The notes under the pieces were generated by a model. It was not told the origin of the DNA and made no database searches. It was given only the letters and a program-made list of their open reading frames with translations. Source: Metaphire vulgaris (lineage: Eukaryota > Annelida > Clitellata > Crassiclitellata > Megascolecidae). From it: a stretch of 64,000 bases of DNA. How positions within the stretch are numbered: the first letter of the stretch is position 1; each line of letters opens with the position of its first letter. Positions 1 through 11,249 of the stretch are shown one piece after another. Where the stretch lies: NCBI GenBank assembly GCA_018105865.1, contig JACLAT010000046.1, positions 1 through 64,000 on the forward strand. The letters run 5' to 3'. Made by a program: the position numbers and the translations under genes.

Positions 1-870
1 CAGGAAATGCATGTCTACGTACTCCTGTATATTATTGTTTTAACGAATAAAATGATATTGTCATGCATTGTAATTTGTTTCTCAGTATTTGTAATCACAA
101 GTCTTCCGCTTTATGCTTATTATGGAGTCTACTCGCATTACCGAAAGTGTTTCAGAACTTGTTCGTTTAGACATGATCTTCCAGATATCCAATATGTCGA
201 ATCATGGGCGTCAGTCTAAATTTTTCTAGTAGCAAATATTAAGCACCAAACGTAGCACTTCTCACCTCTCACTAACACTCACCTCTCACTCACCTCTCAC
301 TAAAACCGCCACATGAACTAAATTTCAAACATGGACCCATATTGAAATTGATTATACTTCTTCTTCTTCATATCAATACAGTACTGTGCAACGGAACCAG
401 ACTTACTGGTGAATATTGCCAACATGTATACCTGCTATACAGTGAGAACCCCCTATCAGTGTTTAATCTAGACTCCTGGACTCCGGGGGGAAACTGAAAA
501 AGCCGGAGAGGAAAACTGACAAAGCCGGGGGAGGGGATTCTGCTAGGGCCCGCTGATAGAATGTAGCAAACGTTAAGTACCTCAAAACACATTTAATAAA
601 TCAATGCAGATTTTACTAAAGCACGCATGTTAAGACAATGAAATAATAGTAATAAGCAAATATTAAGCACCAAACGGTAGGCAAATAAATGCATTACACA
701 ATATTCAACGGAAAACACATTAAACAATCAATGAAAAGCACAATAAACAAAACAACACGTTATAAATAATTTTAAAAAACATATTAATGAAAGCAACGCG
801 AAGTCAGACAGCAAATAAGCGCTATATGAAGTAAAGCAACGCTATTCACGCTAGGCAAACGTAGACTTAT
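1..870. other. non-coding sequence, no gene seen
   Basis: No exon-like reading frame with recognisable protein similarity on either strand. Positions 260-300 hold a short degenerate direct repeat of the type ACTCACCTCTC. The rest is AT-rich unique-looking sequence. Confidence 0.5.
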
Positions 871-939
871 ACGTGAAACTCATATGCCTATCTAGTACAA
901 CAACGCACAGCTCATGTAAAAAGACGCCCAGTGATCAAA

Positions 940-1045
940 TGTCCGCTGTGGTCAATCGTCCAGTGGTCAAACGTCCGCTGTGGTCAATCGTCCAGTGGTC
1001 CATTGTCCTATGGTCAATCGTCCTGTGGTCAATCGTCCGCGTACC
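940..1045. repeat. degenerate minisatellite, TGGTCAATCGTCC units
   Basis: Units of about 14-15 bases built on GTCC, GCTGTGGTCAATC and CAGTGGTC repeat six to seven times. A long open frame running through here and into the MITE at 1180 is an artefact of this low-complexity repeat. Confidence 0.65.
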
Positions 1046-1179
1046 GGATCAACCGTGGGATTTGCGTAAAATCATCCAGAGCACCCCATTCACGAAACCT
1101 ACCGACGCCTATGTTGCTAAGTCATTTAGGATTCGCATGAATTTTAACATTAGAAAACATGGTCCGCCACTGAGCGCAG

Positions 1180-1419
1180 CAGAGGGGGATCTAGGGGAGG
1201 GCAGGGGTACACATGTCCCCGGGCGCCGAGGTGAGGGGGCGCCAAAATTGAATATTTGGGTAAGTGAAATGCACAATAAAGTAAAAGAAACACTTGCGAG
1301 AACCTTTTTTTGCTCGTTAGCACTATATGAAGAGAGAGTTGAGGGGCGCCGAAAACGATGTGAGGACCTTTTTGCTTGTCAGTTGTTAGGGGCGCCATCG
1401 TACCCTAGATCCGCCTCTG
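1180..1419. mobile_element. hAT-like MITE with 8-bp target duplication
   Basis: The ends are inverted repeats (left CAGAGGGGGATCTAGGG, right CCCTAGATCCGCCTCTG). The element is bounded by the direct 8-bp duplication GAGCGCAG at 1172-1179 and 1420-1427, the length typical of hAT transposons. Inside is the motif GACCTTTTTGCTTGTCAG shared with the other MITEs of this window. There is no transposase coding, so it is non-autonomous. Confidence 0.85.
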
Positions 1420-2237
1420 GAGCGCAGTCCACACACACAACACTATTTAGACTCAGGTGCACTATGCCAAACAACAGCAAAGACGAATTCAACGGGGCCT
1501 ATTAATTAACAGGATATAAACTATAGGCCTACTTGAAAACTCAAAATGAGCCTACTCGATTGTGTGCGTTTATTCCATGCGTCGATCACAGAGCCATGAC
1601 TGAGAACACAGAGGGACGGCGGGTGACTGTCTAAAACGGTTAGATGTTGAAGTAGAAATTGTCGTTGCATTGTCTAATGTCGGCATATTGGCTGCGCTTG
1701 GGCGATCGAAGCGCTGTTTGGCCTGGATCAATGGCAGCATAGCGGCGACATAGTCTAAGCATAATGCGGACGCTGTCTGTAGTCTCCTGTGATTAAACAT
1801 GCCATTTGCATGACGATAAAGAACTGATGTGATTGGGGCCTCTGTTCTTAAAGTTAAAGGAATTCATTTGACTAATTACATATTAGAGGGCCTAGTATTT
1901 ACAAGAAAATATTTTAAGTCAGGAGGAAAATCTACCATGTGTACATCCAGTGTTTATTCTAGGCCATCTCTAGGGGGGATGGGGTATATGTTGGCTGGGG
2001 GATGGAAATCGTCCCCTAGGGTGGAGACTCAGACCTTGTTCCCCAAACATTTCAAAATCCCTTCCAATGTCAAGGTGGTTAGAATAAACACTGTTACAGT
2101 ACATCTGTGGTGAGAATTTTGTTATGCAGATAGCATCGAATCGAATGTTCCACGCCTCATCACAATACATGTCATTATTAATAGTATTATTTTATTGAGA
2201 CATTTTGTATAGCTGAGTGACATAGCGAAGGTCAAGG

Positions 2238-2360
2238 CAGAGGCGTAGCTAGGGTGTCCGGCACCCGGGGACAAAGCATACTGATGTCCCCTCCTAAACT
2301 TCAGAAAAATCTCAACTTCGCCAAAAAACCTCAACAAGCTAAAAAGGTCGTGACTCCGCG

Positions 2361-2393
<33 letters not shown>

Positions 2394-2629
2394 CGCGGAC
2401 GGCTTATGCAGCTATATTGGCCCTAGGCTGTCCGGCGCCCGGGGACAATCATACTAATGACGGCCCTCGACTTCATGAAAACCCTGAAAAGCAAAAAGAG
2501 GTCGTTACCACTGTATTTATGCTTATTTTTACATTTTTTGCCACCGTAAACCCGATTTTGGTGCCCCCTCACCTCGTCGGCGCCGGAGAATATATATATA
2601 CCCCGTCCCTCAACCTAGCTACGCCTCTT
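2238..2629. mobile_element. hAT-like MITE with 8-bp target duplication
   Basis: Ends are CAGAGGCGTAGCTAGG and CCTAGCTACGCCTCTT in inverted orientation. The 8-bp duplication GGTCAAGG flanks both sides (2230-2237, 2630-2637). It contains a (GT)n tract at about 2361-2391 and two degenerate copies of the shared CAAGCAAAAAGGTCGT motif (about 2331 and 2486). Confidence 0.85.
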
Positions 2630-2639
2630 GGTCAAGGCC

Positions 2640-3540
2640 AATGGTACTTTAACAGGCTTGGCTTGAATTTTAAATTAAGGTTCAGGTCACGGTTCCCCTC
2701 TTCATTGCAATTTAAAGATTAGACAAAGAATGGTCGCTGCTTTCTGTGGTCAGTGGATTTAGTAACTCTGAGAGATTAGAGACGCAGTTCAGATCATACA
2801 CAAAGTGTAACGGATAGCACGACAACTGAGTTGACAGTTACTAGGGACACCTGTGTCTGATCCTGCCGATCGAGTGAACCACATTGTCTCAAACTCCGCC
2901 TATATTTGTTTCAATGTTAATACAATAGATGGGGACGCGCTGTTTGCATTGCTGCAAGCGGATAGTCTATAAATAGAATTTTGAACAAGAATAAACCTAT
3001 ATTTGAAATCTGAAATCATGTGCATTTCACAATATGGTCGCTCTTTGTCGAGAGAACAGCAGAGATGAATAGGAACGAGCCGAGGGTGAAAACACTAGGC
3101 ATTATGCCATTGATATCCTTGGCATCAGAATCTGTCGAAACTCGTCGCCCTCATAAACTACATTTTGCTATTTAAAAAGCGACTGACGCGGTGATTTCAA
3201 TATTCTACATGGTTGCCATTGCTCTACAACACGGTTTCAGTAGAAGCGACTCTACACGACTAGTGTTCCACTGAAGCGGTCGCTACGGTGTCTGTTGTGA
3301 CAACGGCATATTTTCGCATCGACTTTATGAAATGAATATGAAATTATGTTTGGAAATATATCCTTGACTACTGTTTGTGTCGCCAATGACAGATACTCAG
3401 TAGATGACTCTGGGCATATAGCCTACTGTACAACGCTCATCGGACTGGCACAAATGGTCGCAGATTCCGATCTGACGATTAACTAATTGACCACAATCGA
3501 ACTGCACTTTCTCAGTTGATCTGATAGACAGAACGAAGTT
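2640..3540. other. upstream region of the PAN/FReD gene
   Basis: No coding exon is visible in these 900 bases. It precedes the start codon at 3552 and probably holds the promoter and 5' untranslated region, but I could not assign a TATA box or start site with confidence. Confidence 0.35.
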
Positions 3541-3551
3541 TCAATCTAAGC

Positions 3552-3863
3552 ATGAGACGTCTAGTGGAAATCACCTTACTCTTGATTGTTCTGGTGAAAG
3601 GAGATAGTAGGGACTTAGTTGTTCTGAAAAGTAGAAATTACAACGGCGTGTTCGGTGACGGTGGCAGATGGCTATGTATAATTGTCGCATCGCCGACTCA
3701 GAGGTATCCCGTGACCAACAACTCTGTACCCGAATGTGCAAGAATCTGCATGTACGCTTCAGGATGCATTGCCTTCAATGTGTACGATAACGCCACGTGT
3801 GATCTGGTAACGTGTGAATCATTCAGTCGGTTTCTCGCCGTCGACTCCTGCAGAACCTTTTTG
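3552..3863 (+). CDS. exon: signal peptide plus PAN/apple-like domain
   Basis: The exon begins with ATG and a clear secretory signal, MRRLVEITLLLIVLVKG (residues 1-17), followed by about 85 residues with the cysteine spacing of a PAN/apple module: an early Cys in RWLC, then ECARIC, GCIAF, CDLVTC and DSC, ending at CRTFL. PAN domains bind proteins or carbohydrate in secreted and surface proteins. A splice donor (TTG|GTAAAT) follows at 3864, in phase 0. The next recognisable + strand exons encode a fibrinogen-related domain, and an apple plus FReD secreted lectin is a plausible product. However, the first FReD exon needs a phase-1 donor, so at least one intermediate exon is missing from my model. 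The two could also be separate genes. Confidence 0.6.
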
Positions 3864-4107
3864 GTAAATATCGATTTTCACCGGCCACCAGAAATAATTA
3901 TTGGTCGTCTGAATTTCGCAGTTTGTACTTTAGGATAGATGATGGTAGCATTCAGTTGAAGCGCTTCTTATTGTCTCGAATGATCGTTGTCGACGATTCA
4001 GTTACAGCAGTCGTGTTGAACTGCTCCTTTCACATCCTGCCAAGCCTGCCAATTTTGCGATAGATCAGCCTCATATGACAATCCAATTCTATGGAATTTA
4101 ATGCCTG

Positions 4108-4276
4108 AAAGAAAGACAGAGAGAGAGGAGAGGAGATGTAGAGAGGTAGAGAGAGAAGCAGAGAGAGAGAGAGAGAGGTTGAGAGAGAGAGAGAGGTTGA
4201 GAGAGAGAGAGGTTGAGAGAGAGAGGTTGAGAGAGAGAGGGGTTGAGAGGTTGAGAGAGAGAGAGAGAGAGAGCGA
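4108..4276. repeat. (GA)n purine-rich microsatellite
   Basis: Interrupted AG dinucleotide tract with GGTTGAGAGA variants. Both strands read as low-complexity open frames here; these are not genes. Confidence 0.9.
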
Positions 4277-4279
4277 GCG

Positions 4280-5240
4280 AAAGAGCTAAGAAAGCTAACT
4301 CTGTTTCATTTAGTAAAAATCTGAAAACTTCTTCGTCTGACATCTTATTCGAGTCTTTCAAGTGCACTTGGTTTAGGCCTTAGCCATCTCCACGCGCAGC
4401 AGAAAGTGTCTCGACAATTATTAATAACAATAGTGAAAAATAACAATAATAATAAATAAGAAAAATAAAAAGGAGTTATTACTAATGACAACTCGTTTAG
4501 AATCCAATTGTATTGATAGCAACGCTTGACATATTGATTTTGAGATGAAACGTGCGTTATAAATGCACTGTGAAATAATTTATGGAGTCACGGGAATCAT
4601 AGTACGGTCTTGCATTCTCAAATAGTGCCGCAAATGCACAGGCGAGGACGAAGGCCGTTGGAGAGGCTCTATATCAGAACACGAAACCTGATGACTTTAA
4701 TATTCTAAAATACTTGTATATTTGCATCGTTTTTACGTTAACAGGACGTTGAATATGATTATATGAAAAGCATGAAATTTGACGGTAAGTCATGCATTCG
4801 TTTCCAAGACCCGGTATAGTATATTATAATGACTCCCATATAATAATAACTCCCCCCTCATTATTATATATATAATAATGACTCCCCCCATCATTATTAT
4901 ATATATAATAATAACTCTCTCCATATTATAATGACTCCCTTAGTTTTTCAGAACCCAGCTGAGATACCATGGCCTAGAGCACCAAAAGCTTTTTTTTATC
5001 GAGGATTGTTCCAATAGTGTGCTTGTGGGATTAAAAATTTGTTGTTTTGGTATCAATTAAATTCATTATTGGCATTTAAGTGGAGAAATAGGGCTGAAAC
5101 CATATTGATCAGTGGATAGCATATTAAATGCATCAAAGTAGTTTAACATTCTGGTAAGCATTGCCTTTCAGGAATTTTAGGAAAATTGGGACATTGGAAA
5201 TGGGTCTATAATTTGATATAACCATTTTAGAGACATTTTA
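4280..5240. other. AT-rich non-coding sequence
   Basis: No gene seen. Contains the left member (about 4803-4945) of an inverted repeat pair whose partner is at 9975-10112. Confidence 0.5.
4803..4945. repeat. left copy of a far inverted repeat (ATAATAATGACTCCCCC units)
   Basis: Built from alternating TAATAATGACTCCCC and palindromic TTATTATATATATAATAA blocks. The reverse complement, in the same block order and ending in the same CCGGTAT-type outer sequence, is at 9975-10112, about 5 kb away. The pair may be terminal repeats of a larger element or two insertions of one foldback element. Confidence 0.6.
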
Positions 5241-5251
5241 ATAAATTGGGG

Positions 5252-5488
5252 TTAGTTTTCAATTATTATTTCCTCTGGGATTTTTACTGTAAGAATAGAA
5301 GAATTTTTGATATCAGACATAAGTTCATCTATATATTCAACACAGGGAATAATTATATTTTGATTTAGTTTATCATATCCAGATGGATTTTTGCATTTAA
5401 GATTAACTATAATATCTGTAACCTCTTCTGGTGTAGTTGGATAAATTTGAAAGGAGTTATTAGACGGAATGTTTAAAAAAATGATCAT
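5252..5488 (-). pseudogene. non-LTR retrotransposon reverse transcriptase fragment
   Basis: The minus strand reads YPTTPEEVTDIIVNLKCKN then PSGYDKLNQNIII. This matches the block before the catalytic motifs in LINE reverse transcriptases, where 'LK.K.S.GYD.I....I' is characteristic. Only about 78 residues remain open and the catalytic YADD region was not found next to it, so this is a dead fragment. Confidence 0.6.
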
Positions 5489-5499
5489 CTATCTGACCT

Positions 5500-6790
5500 A
5501 ATGTATTAGAAGGCTGGATTTTTGAAACTGTTTCGTGACCTATATTTAGTTGTTGAATCAATTGGAAATAGATTTCTTGTCATCTAAATATGTGTCATTG
5601 CCTTCTGTGCTAAGGAGAGTTATAGATTTATTTGTATTATTATTGTTGTTGTTTAACGATTCATTAATATAGTTCCATGTAGTGGTAGCCTACTAGCGTT
5701 TGTGCTGTCTCTTATGTTGTTTGAATGGCATGTCCTTTCAGCTTGTTTCATTATTATTTGTTTGACCCATATCAATCCAATATTTCTTTCAGCATTCCAT
5801 TAACATTTTTTAATTTGATATGACACGTAAGTGGGTCAGCTAACATTTATTTCTTATAATTACATTTTTTATTGAAAATATAGTCTTAAAGTCATGCACC
5901 ATGGGAGGGTGCGCTAGTAACTAAGCAGCAAAATATGCTATATACAGGCAGTTTTGATGTACTTCTGCAATAAAATAACAAATCAGTGTTTTATCCAGTC
6001 CCCAGGCCTGGGGGGCAACTTCACGTGGCTGGAGGGAAGAGACGCAGTTCAATGCAAACATTTACGTAAGTGCTGGGATTGGGGGAGATGTTGTGCTTGG
6101 GGATCTCCCCTAACAGGCCTGAATAAAACAATGTTATAAATAATCACTTATTGCCATGAAAGGCATTGAAACAATGGATATGCAAGCCAATGTTTCATTT
6201 CTGGCATCTTTTCCTCGTATTCTTGCCACATTGTCCACAGCATCTCTACATGCAAGTCATTAAAGTAATGGCCCATATTTCCAAAGGCACACGGCTGTCA
6301 AGAGGCTTTGGCTTTCCAGGTCGACCAAGTTTGGCAGTGTTGGCATGAATACCAAGAAGATCTAGTAGTTTCCTTGATATTATGGTGCACATCTATACAA
6401 AATTCATGCATTCTGCACCATTATGTCGATGATGTAGGCAGAGCTTCTCATTGACATACGATATAATGACACATTCTGGTCAGCCTGATCCACTCCAACC
6501 ATTGCTGTATTATAACATCGCACAACATTAGGCTGAGATTCTGTATGCTGACTCATTGGTTCTGAGATCTGCACCAAAGTGATGCACTGAAAAATGGTTC
6601 CAGTCCAATGGCATTCGATGCCAAGTGCATCATCGTTTTCACCATCACTCTCTTCAATTCTTCCGGTGCTTTAGTAGTGCTAGATGCAATTATAGTCGCT
6701 TCAACACGAATCTGTTTTCCAGTCATATTATTGACAGTGCCTTCATTTTCATCCCCATAACCTTCATCAGATCCCAAACCATATAGGTCC
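5500..6790. other. non-coding sequence, no gene seen
   Basis: Short open frames on both strands show no recognisable domain. It may include decayed retroelement sequence continuous with the reverse transcriptase fragment at 5252-5488. Confidence 0.4.
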
Positions 6791-6798
6791 AAGGTTTC

Positions 6799-7046
6799 GC
6801 GACAATTCGCCTACAGACCTTACGTCTATGACAATTCGTCTACAGACTGTTGGTCTGCCAACAGTAGGTCTACTACGATACCCTAACCATAACCATACCA
6901 CTAACTGTAACCCTAACTCTAGCAATAACCCTAACCTAAACCCACCATAACCCTAGTCCAGATATTGTAGTAGACCTACTGTTGGTAGACCACAATTCTG
7001 TAGGCGAATTTTCGTAGACGAAAATTCTGTAAACGAATTGTCGTTA
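6799..7046. mobile_element. foldback MITE with telomere-like interior
   Basis: Long imperfect inverted arms: 6800-6881 (CGTCTACAGA, then CCAACAGTAGGTCTACTACG) pairs with 6962-7045 (GTAGTAGACCTACTGTTGG, then TCTGTAGGCGAATT). The loop at about 6880-6955 is a degenerate CCCTAA-like array. No coding capacity. Confidence 0.65.
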
Positions 7047-7519
7047 TCTGAGATTCGGTTTTGGAGAATTGCAGTTTTGACTTTTTCTGAATACAAATTT
7101 ATATCTGAATTAAAATTTATAAGATAAAGTTGTCAATCAAAGTTTTGCTATATGGGGTATATCTTTAAGGCTCATTAATAGTTGGCATGAAACAATTTGC
7201 CAACATCATGTTGATAAAACATTCAGGTGGTTCATGAGACTCAGTTTTTTTATGAGTCAATATTAAAGTATCCCATAATTATTACTTTTTCAATGTTTCA
7301 TTACCTAAGGGCTAATATAATTCAACGTTGAAAGAGTCCGTGGATGTTCTTGGAGGTCTATAGTTACAGGGCACTATAAGATTTTTCGTTTTATTTGGCT
7401 GAATGTTGGTTCTAATGTATTCAAAAACTTTGGGAGTTATGTATATCAATTTCTTAAAACTTGAGATTATTCTCAATCATAAACAGGGATCAATTTTTTA
7501 TGGGAATGGAGATTTCCCC

Positions 7520-7660
7520 CCGCCCAACTGCATCCCCCCACTGCTACATCCCCCACAACTACATCCCCCACTGCAACATTTCCCCAACAACTACATCCCC
7601 CAAAGCTCGACATATTCCCACCAATATTCCCCCCACTGCTCCAGTCACAAATCGCACCCC
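7520..7660. repeat. degenerate ACTACATCCCCC minisatellite
   Basis: Units of about 13-17 bases (CAACTACATCCCCCAC and variants) repeat imperfectly. Glycine-rich or proline-rich frames on either strand come from this repeat. Confidence 0.6.
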
Positions 7661-7874
7661 TAATCATAAGCCCTACACCACCTCTGGTAGCATTACTTCT
7701 AGCTTTATGTATAAATGTATATCCAAGAACATAAACATTATCGGAATTTGACATAGAGCAAATGCGTCAGCATCTTCAGTTATGCTTGGAGCAAGGCAAT
7801 ATGCATCCATTTCCTAAATCTGCAAAGAAATGTAAACGACGAAAATCGAAAGTGACGAAAATCGAGTTATATTT

Positions 7875-8216
7875 GTGATTTCTACCATTTTCAATACGAA
7901 TAACTATGTACATTACATGAATGTAAATCCTTCAACTGAGATGAAAATAGACCTTAGATTAGAAGTACGTAAATTGGATTCACGTGGATTCAATGATTTA
8001 CTTATGACCGATTGCTCAGAAGAAGGAAAAAGTCAATCTATGGTTGAAGACAAAGAGAAACCGCATCGATGTTCACAGTGCAATATATCATTTAAATTGA
8101 AATCACATTTGAGGCAACACATGAAAATTCACACTGGAGAGAAACCCTTTGATTGTTCTGTTTGTGGAATGATGTTTAACTGGGCAAATAGTCGCAATCG
8201 GCACATAAGTAAGTAA
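7875..8216 (+). pseudogene. C2H2 zinc-finger gene fragment, interrupted
   Basis: The frame carries a non-finger N-terminal stretch of about 60 residues. One complete C2H2 finger follows (HRCSQCNISFKLKSHLRQH) with a TGEKP linker, then a second finger, [19 protein letters not shown]. The second is cut before its last histidine by an insertion at about 8205-8292: a GTAA microsatellite plus a short element also present at 58740-58815. C2H2 fingers bind DNA. No start exon, effector domain or intact finger array remains, so I read this as a pseudogene or a TE-carried array. Confidence 0.55.
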
Positions 8217-8292
8217 GTAAGTAAGTAAAATCTCGTGGATTTCTATAGCGCCTTGGAAAGCAGCACAACAGTAGCTGCTTATTCTTAGGCGC
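8205..8292. mobile_element. short retroposed tail inserted into the zinc-finger array
   Basis: (GTAA)n followed by AATCTCGTGGATTTCTATAG, CGCC and GTAGCTGCTTATTCTTAGGC. The same module is at 58740-58815, with diverged relatives near 15505-15600 and 49685-49790, so it is a dispersed repeat, probably a SINE or LINE end. It splits the second finger. Confidence 0.6.
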
Positions 8293-8890
8293 AGAATCCA
8301 CACTGGAGAGAAACCCTTTGATTGTTCTGTTTGTGGGATGATTTTAACTGGGCAAATAGTCAAAATCATCACAAGAGAATCCACACTGGAGAGAAACCCT
8401 TTGATTGTTCTGTTTATGGGAAGATTTTAACTGGGCAAATAGTCAAAATCATCACAAGAGAATCCACACTGGAGAGAAACCTTTTGATTGTTCTGTTTGT
8501 GGGGTGATTTTAACTGGGCAAATAGTCAAAATCATCACAAGAGAATCCACACTGGAGAGAAACCCTTTGATTGTTCTGTTTGTGGGATGATTTTAACTGG
8601 GCAAATAGTCAAAATCATCACAAGAGAATCCACACTGGAGAGAAACCTTTTGATTGTTCTGTTTGTGGGATGATTTTAGTCAAAATCATCACAAGAGAAT
8701 GCACACTGGAGAGAAACCTTTTGATTGTTCTGTTTGTGGGATGATTTTAACTGGGCAAATAGTCGAAATCGGCACATAGAACCACACTGGAGAGAAACCG
8801 TTTGATTGTTCTGTTTGTGGGATGATGTTTAAATGGGCAAATTGTCGAAATCAGCACATGAGAATTCAACACTGGAGAGAAACCATTGAA
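8293..8890 (+). pseudogene. tandem array of zinc-finger units with an 83-bp period
   Basis: GAGAAACC starts repeat units at 8308, 8391, 8474, 8557 and 8640, then at irregular positions to 8880. Each unit encodes [12 protein letters not shown], but the usual 84-bp finger module has lost one base after GGGATGATTTTAACTGG, so the frame shifts in every unit. The final unit (about 8811) keeps the undeleted GATGTTTAAATGGG form. The array cannot encode a continuous protein. Confidence 0.8.
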
Positions 8891-8949
8891 TGCCTCTCCT
8901 GGGCAGTGAAACATTCTCATTTGATTCAATGACTGTTGAAACTGATTAA

Positions 8950-9600
8950 GCACAGTTTAATTCTGAGGCTTTTGTAGAAAAGACATCTATATCAACTCAT
9001 TTCATTTGTTGTGAATAGTTCTGAATTGCTTGTATGGTTTTCCATACAAATGGTGATATTTTCAAGCAATTAATATTACAGCTTATTATTGTTCACAACT
9101 TATATAGATGTTCAATGGAAATGTTTTATCTTTTGACAATTGTTCTCTAGTGTTTTGCAATTTTGTTTTGATCCTTTTGAATATAATTTCGCAAAAGCAG
9201 TTGCAAAATGTTCTGTCACTGAATTATTTGTCTGATCTTTTCATTGCTTTAATATTCGTTGATGAAACTGTAAGAGGGACTTATTTTATTGTTCATAAAA
9301 TAGGGCATTGTTGTTGCTCCACTTGATGTTCGCTTATTACATACTTACTTTTCCTGTAGCTTCCGAATTGTTTGTAGCCACCATCACCACCACCAGCACC
9401 CTTCACCATGATCATTGTTCTTATTTAGAAACATTAGTAATATTAGATGTTTTATGTAGCGGTTTGGAATATACATTCGTAGAAGAAGCCTTCATTACTA
9501 AGTTAGTAACGTTTATTAATGCAATTCAGTTATGTTTTGCATGTTTTGTATCTGTCATTGCTGTTTTTCATATAATTTCATGTTATTCCGATAACGAATT
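8950..9600. other. non-coding, no gene seen
   Basis: Hydrophobic-looking frames at 9108-9660 have no recognisable domain and run into a TA repeat. I do not call a gene. Confidence 0.4.
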
Positions 9601-9604
9601 TTCA

Positions 9605-9606
<2 letters not shown>

Positions 9607-9657
<51 letters not shown>
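9607..9657. repeat. (TA)n microsatellite
   Basis: Uninterrupted TA dinucleotides. Confidence 0.95.
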
Positions 9658-9660
<3 letters not shown>

Positions 9661-9662
<2 letters not shown>

Positions 9663-9861
9663 AATTAGACTTTTTCAATTCTAAAACTTCATATTTCCCT
9701 TCCAAGACATTTAGAGCTTGCTGTGTGCATAACCCTCTCACTAAATGTCCACCATACTGTTTTTTCCCTTTAGCAATCTCTTTCATCAGGGTCTTTCGGT
9801 TTTCCATTCTCTTCAAAAATTCTTCATTACTTATTTTATCCATCCAACTGATTTTTAGCAT
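9661..9861 (-). pseudogene. LINE reverse transcriptase C-terminal tail fragment
   Basis: The minus strand reads KISWMDKISNEEFLKRM, then KGKKQYGGHLVRG and NVLEGKYE. This is the conserved tail of the retrotransposon family also found at 13517 (KLSWTEKVTNEEVL, KKWIGHVMR, EGKMNGK). Truncated on both sides. Confidence 0.65.
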
Positions 9862-9974
9862 CCTTCTGAAACATCACATTTTAAACGCATCAATTTTCTT
9901 TTGAATAGTTTTCGTTATTGTAAATAATTAGGCCTAACATTTAAAATTGAAGTTAGTGGCGATAGGCCTACTTC

Positions 9975-10112
9975 TTCTGGGGAGTTATTATAATATAGAG
10001 AGAGTTATTATTATATATATAATAATGATGGGGGAGTCTTTATTATATATATAATAATGAGGGGGGAGTTATTATTATATGGGAGTCATTATAATATGCT
10101 ACACCGGTATGA
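9975..10112. repeat. right copy of the far inverted repeat
   Basis: Reverse complement of 4803-4945, with the same alternating TAATAATGA and GGGGGAGT blocks, ending in the CCGGTAT outer sequence. Confidence 0.6.
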
Positions 10113-10486
10113 ACCTTGGCGTAAAACAATTAAGACTACTATTTATTATCTCGCATATACCAATCGTCATAAGATATTTAAGGTCGCAGGTTATTGCCAA
10201 TTGTTTTCAATAAACAATCATTGAATTTCATAAAATCTAGATTCCAATGAACATTTGAGTTTCATGTAAAGTTTTCACGCTGAATTGTGTTTAGTCTGGC
10301 AAATGACAGTAATGGATAATTGTCGCCTTATATGCTCTGTTAAATTTAATTCTCTCTACCGACATTTCACGGTTAAATTCCAAAAGACTCATTCCGTTCT
10401 TGTATGGACAATAATTGATACAGCGCTTTCAATAAGTGCTTGTGAAGAAATGCATGTGATTGATTGAGGTGTGTATTTATCCACAG

Positions 10487-10639
10487 ATGTGTCCAGGGCA
10501 TCGGCACGTGATTGTTTGGATTTGTGGACGTGTGCAAAACCAAGCGGCTTGTACCAGATCAACGTTAACTACAAATCGGTTCATCTTAATCGCTCAGTGT
10601 ATTGCGATTACAGTCATCCTGGACAGATCTGGCTGGTCA
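10487..10639 (+). CDS. fibrinogen-related domain exon 1
   Basis: Acceptor TTTATCCACAG is followed in phase 1 by SRASARDCLDLWTCAKPSGL, then YQINVNYKSVHL and YCDYSHPGQIW. This is the start of a fibrinogen C-terminal-like (FReD) domain, with the diagnostic DC, SGLY.I and VYCD elements. FReDs in ficolins, tenascins and invertebrate FREPs bind acetylated sugars or proteins outside the cell. Two donors are possible: CTG|GTCAGT (phase 0) or A|GTATAA at 10640 (phase 1). The phase-1 choice fits the next exon but adds one residue compared with the usual WTVFQRR spacing. Confidence 0.75.
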
Positions 10640-10689
10640 GTATAAATGCGCTGCTATTTTAAACTGCATGTTTTCATAAACAACAATAA

Positions 10690-10917
10690 TTAATTAATAA
10701 CTAAAGCTGAAGCCAAAGCTGCATTTGTTGACATTGATCTGTCGGAGGGAAGGAGTCTGAGGAAGCGGACAGCTGCTCCACCCAGCAATGCTCCAAAGAC
10801 ATCAACGAAAGCTGTCACGAAGAGACAGGCAGCAGGCCTAAGAAAGCAAAGGGCTCTCAGGACACGAAGGACAGCAAGACTTCTGCTGTCAAGTCCGAAT
10901 AGCAGATCTCCTTTCAT
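10690..10917. other. unclassified GC-richer open stretch
   Basis: About 220 bases of higher GC with open frames on both strands. The + strand reads lysine/arginine-rich (for example KTSTKAVTKRQAAGLRKQR). Shifting frame gives PKKAKGSQDTKDSKTSAVKS followed by stop. It resembles the tail of a basic protein or a processed pseudogene fragment, but I do not recognise the family. Confidence 0.3.
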
Positions 10918-10944
10918 GAAAACAATAACAATAATTTATTGAAT

Positions 10945-10985
<41 letters not shown>

Positions 10986-11195
10986 TTAAGATTAATTGTG
11001 TTATTGTGAATTTCTTAAGAAGAGATAACTAATTAATTGACCTAGGTATTCGTTGATTGTGGCAACAGTTTATAATCGTTATCATCGTAGTCATCATCAA
11101 CATCCTCATCATCATCTTCTTATTCGTCTACATCTCCTTTTTCAATCGTCGTCATCATCATTGTTCTAGTTCTCTGCCAGAGTTATGATGCTGCG

Positions 11196-11197
<2 letters not shown>

Positions 11198-11248
<51 letters not shown>
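11198..11248. repeat. (TA)n microsatellite
   Basis: Uninterrupted TA dinucleotides in the intron between FReD exons 1 and 2. Confidence 0.95.

Positions 11249-11249
<1 letters not shown>

Noticed and set aside
873..1505. A 210-codon + strand open frame
   Set aside because: It runs through a low-complexity minisatellite (940-1045) and a non-coding MITE (1180-1419); no domain, no splice logic.
7403..7754. Overlapping open frames rich in Pro/His or Gly
   Set aside because: They are produced by the ACTACATCCCCC minisatellite on both strands.
9108..9664. Hydrophobic frames that look like membrane proteins
   Set aside because: AT-rich translation, no start context or family match; the second ends in a TA microsatellite.
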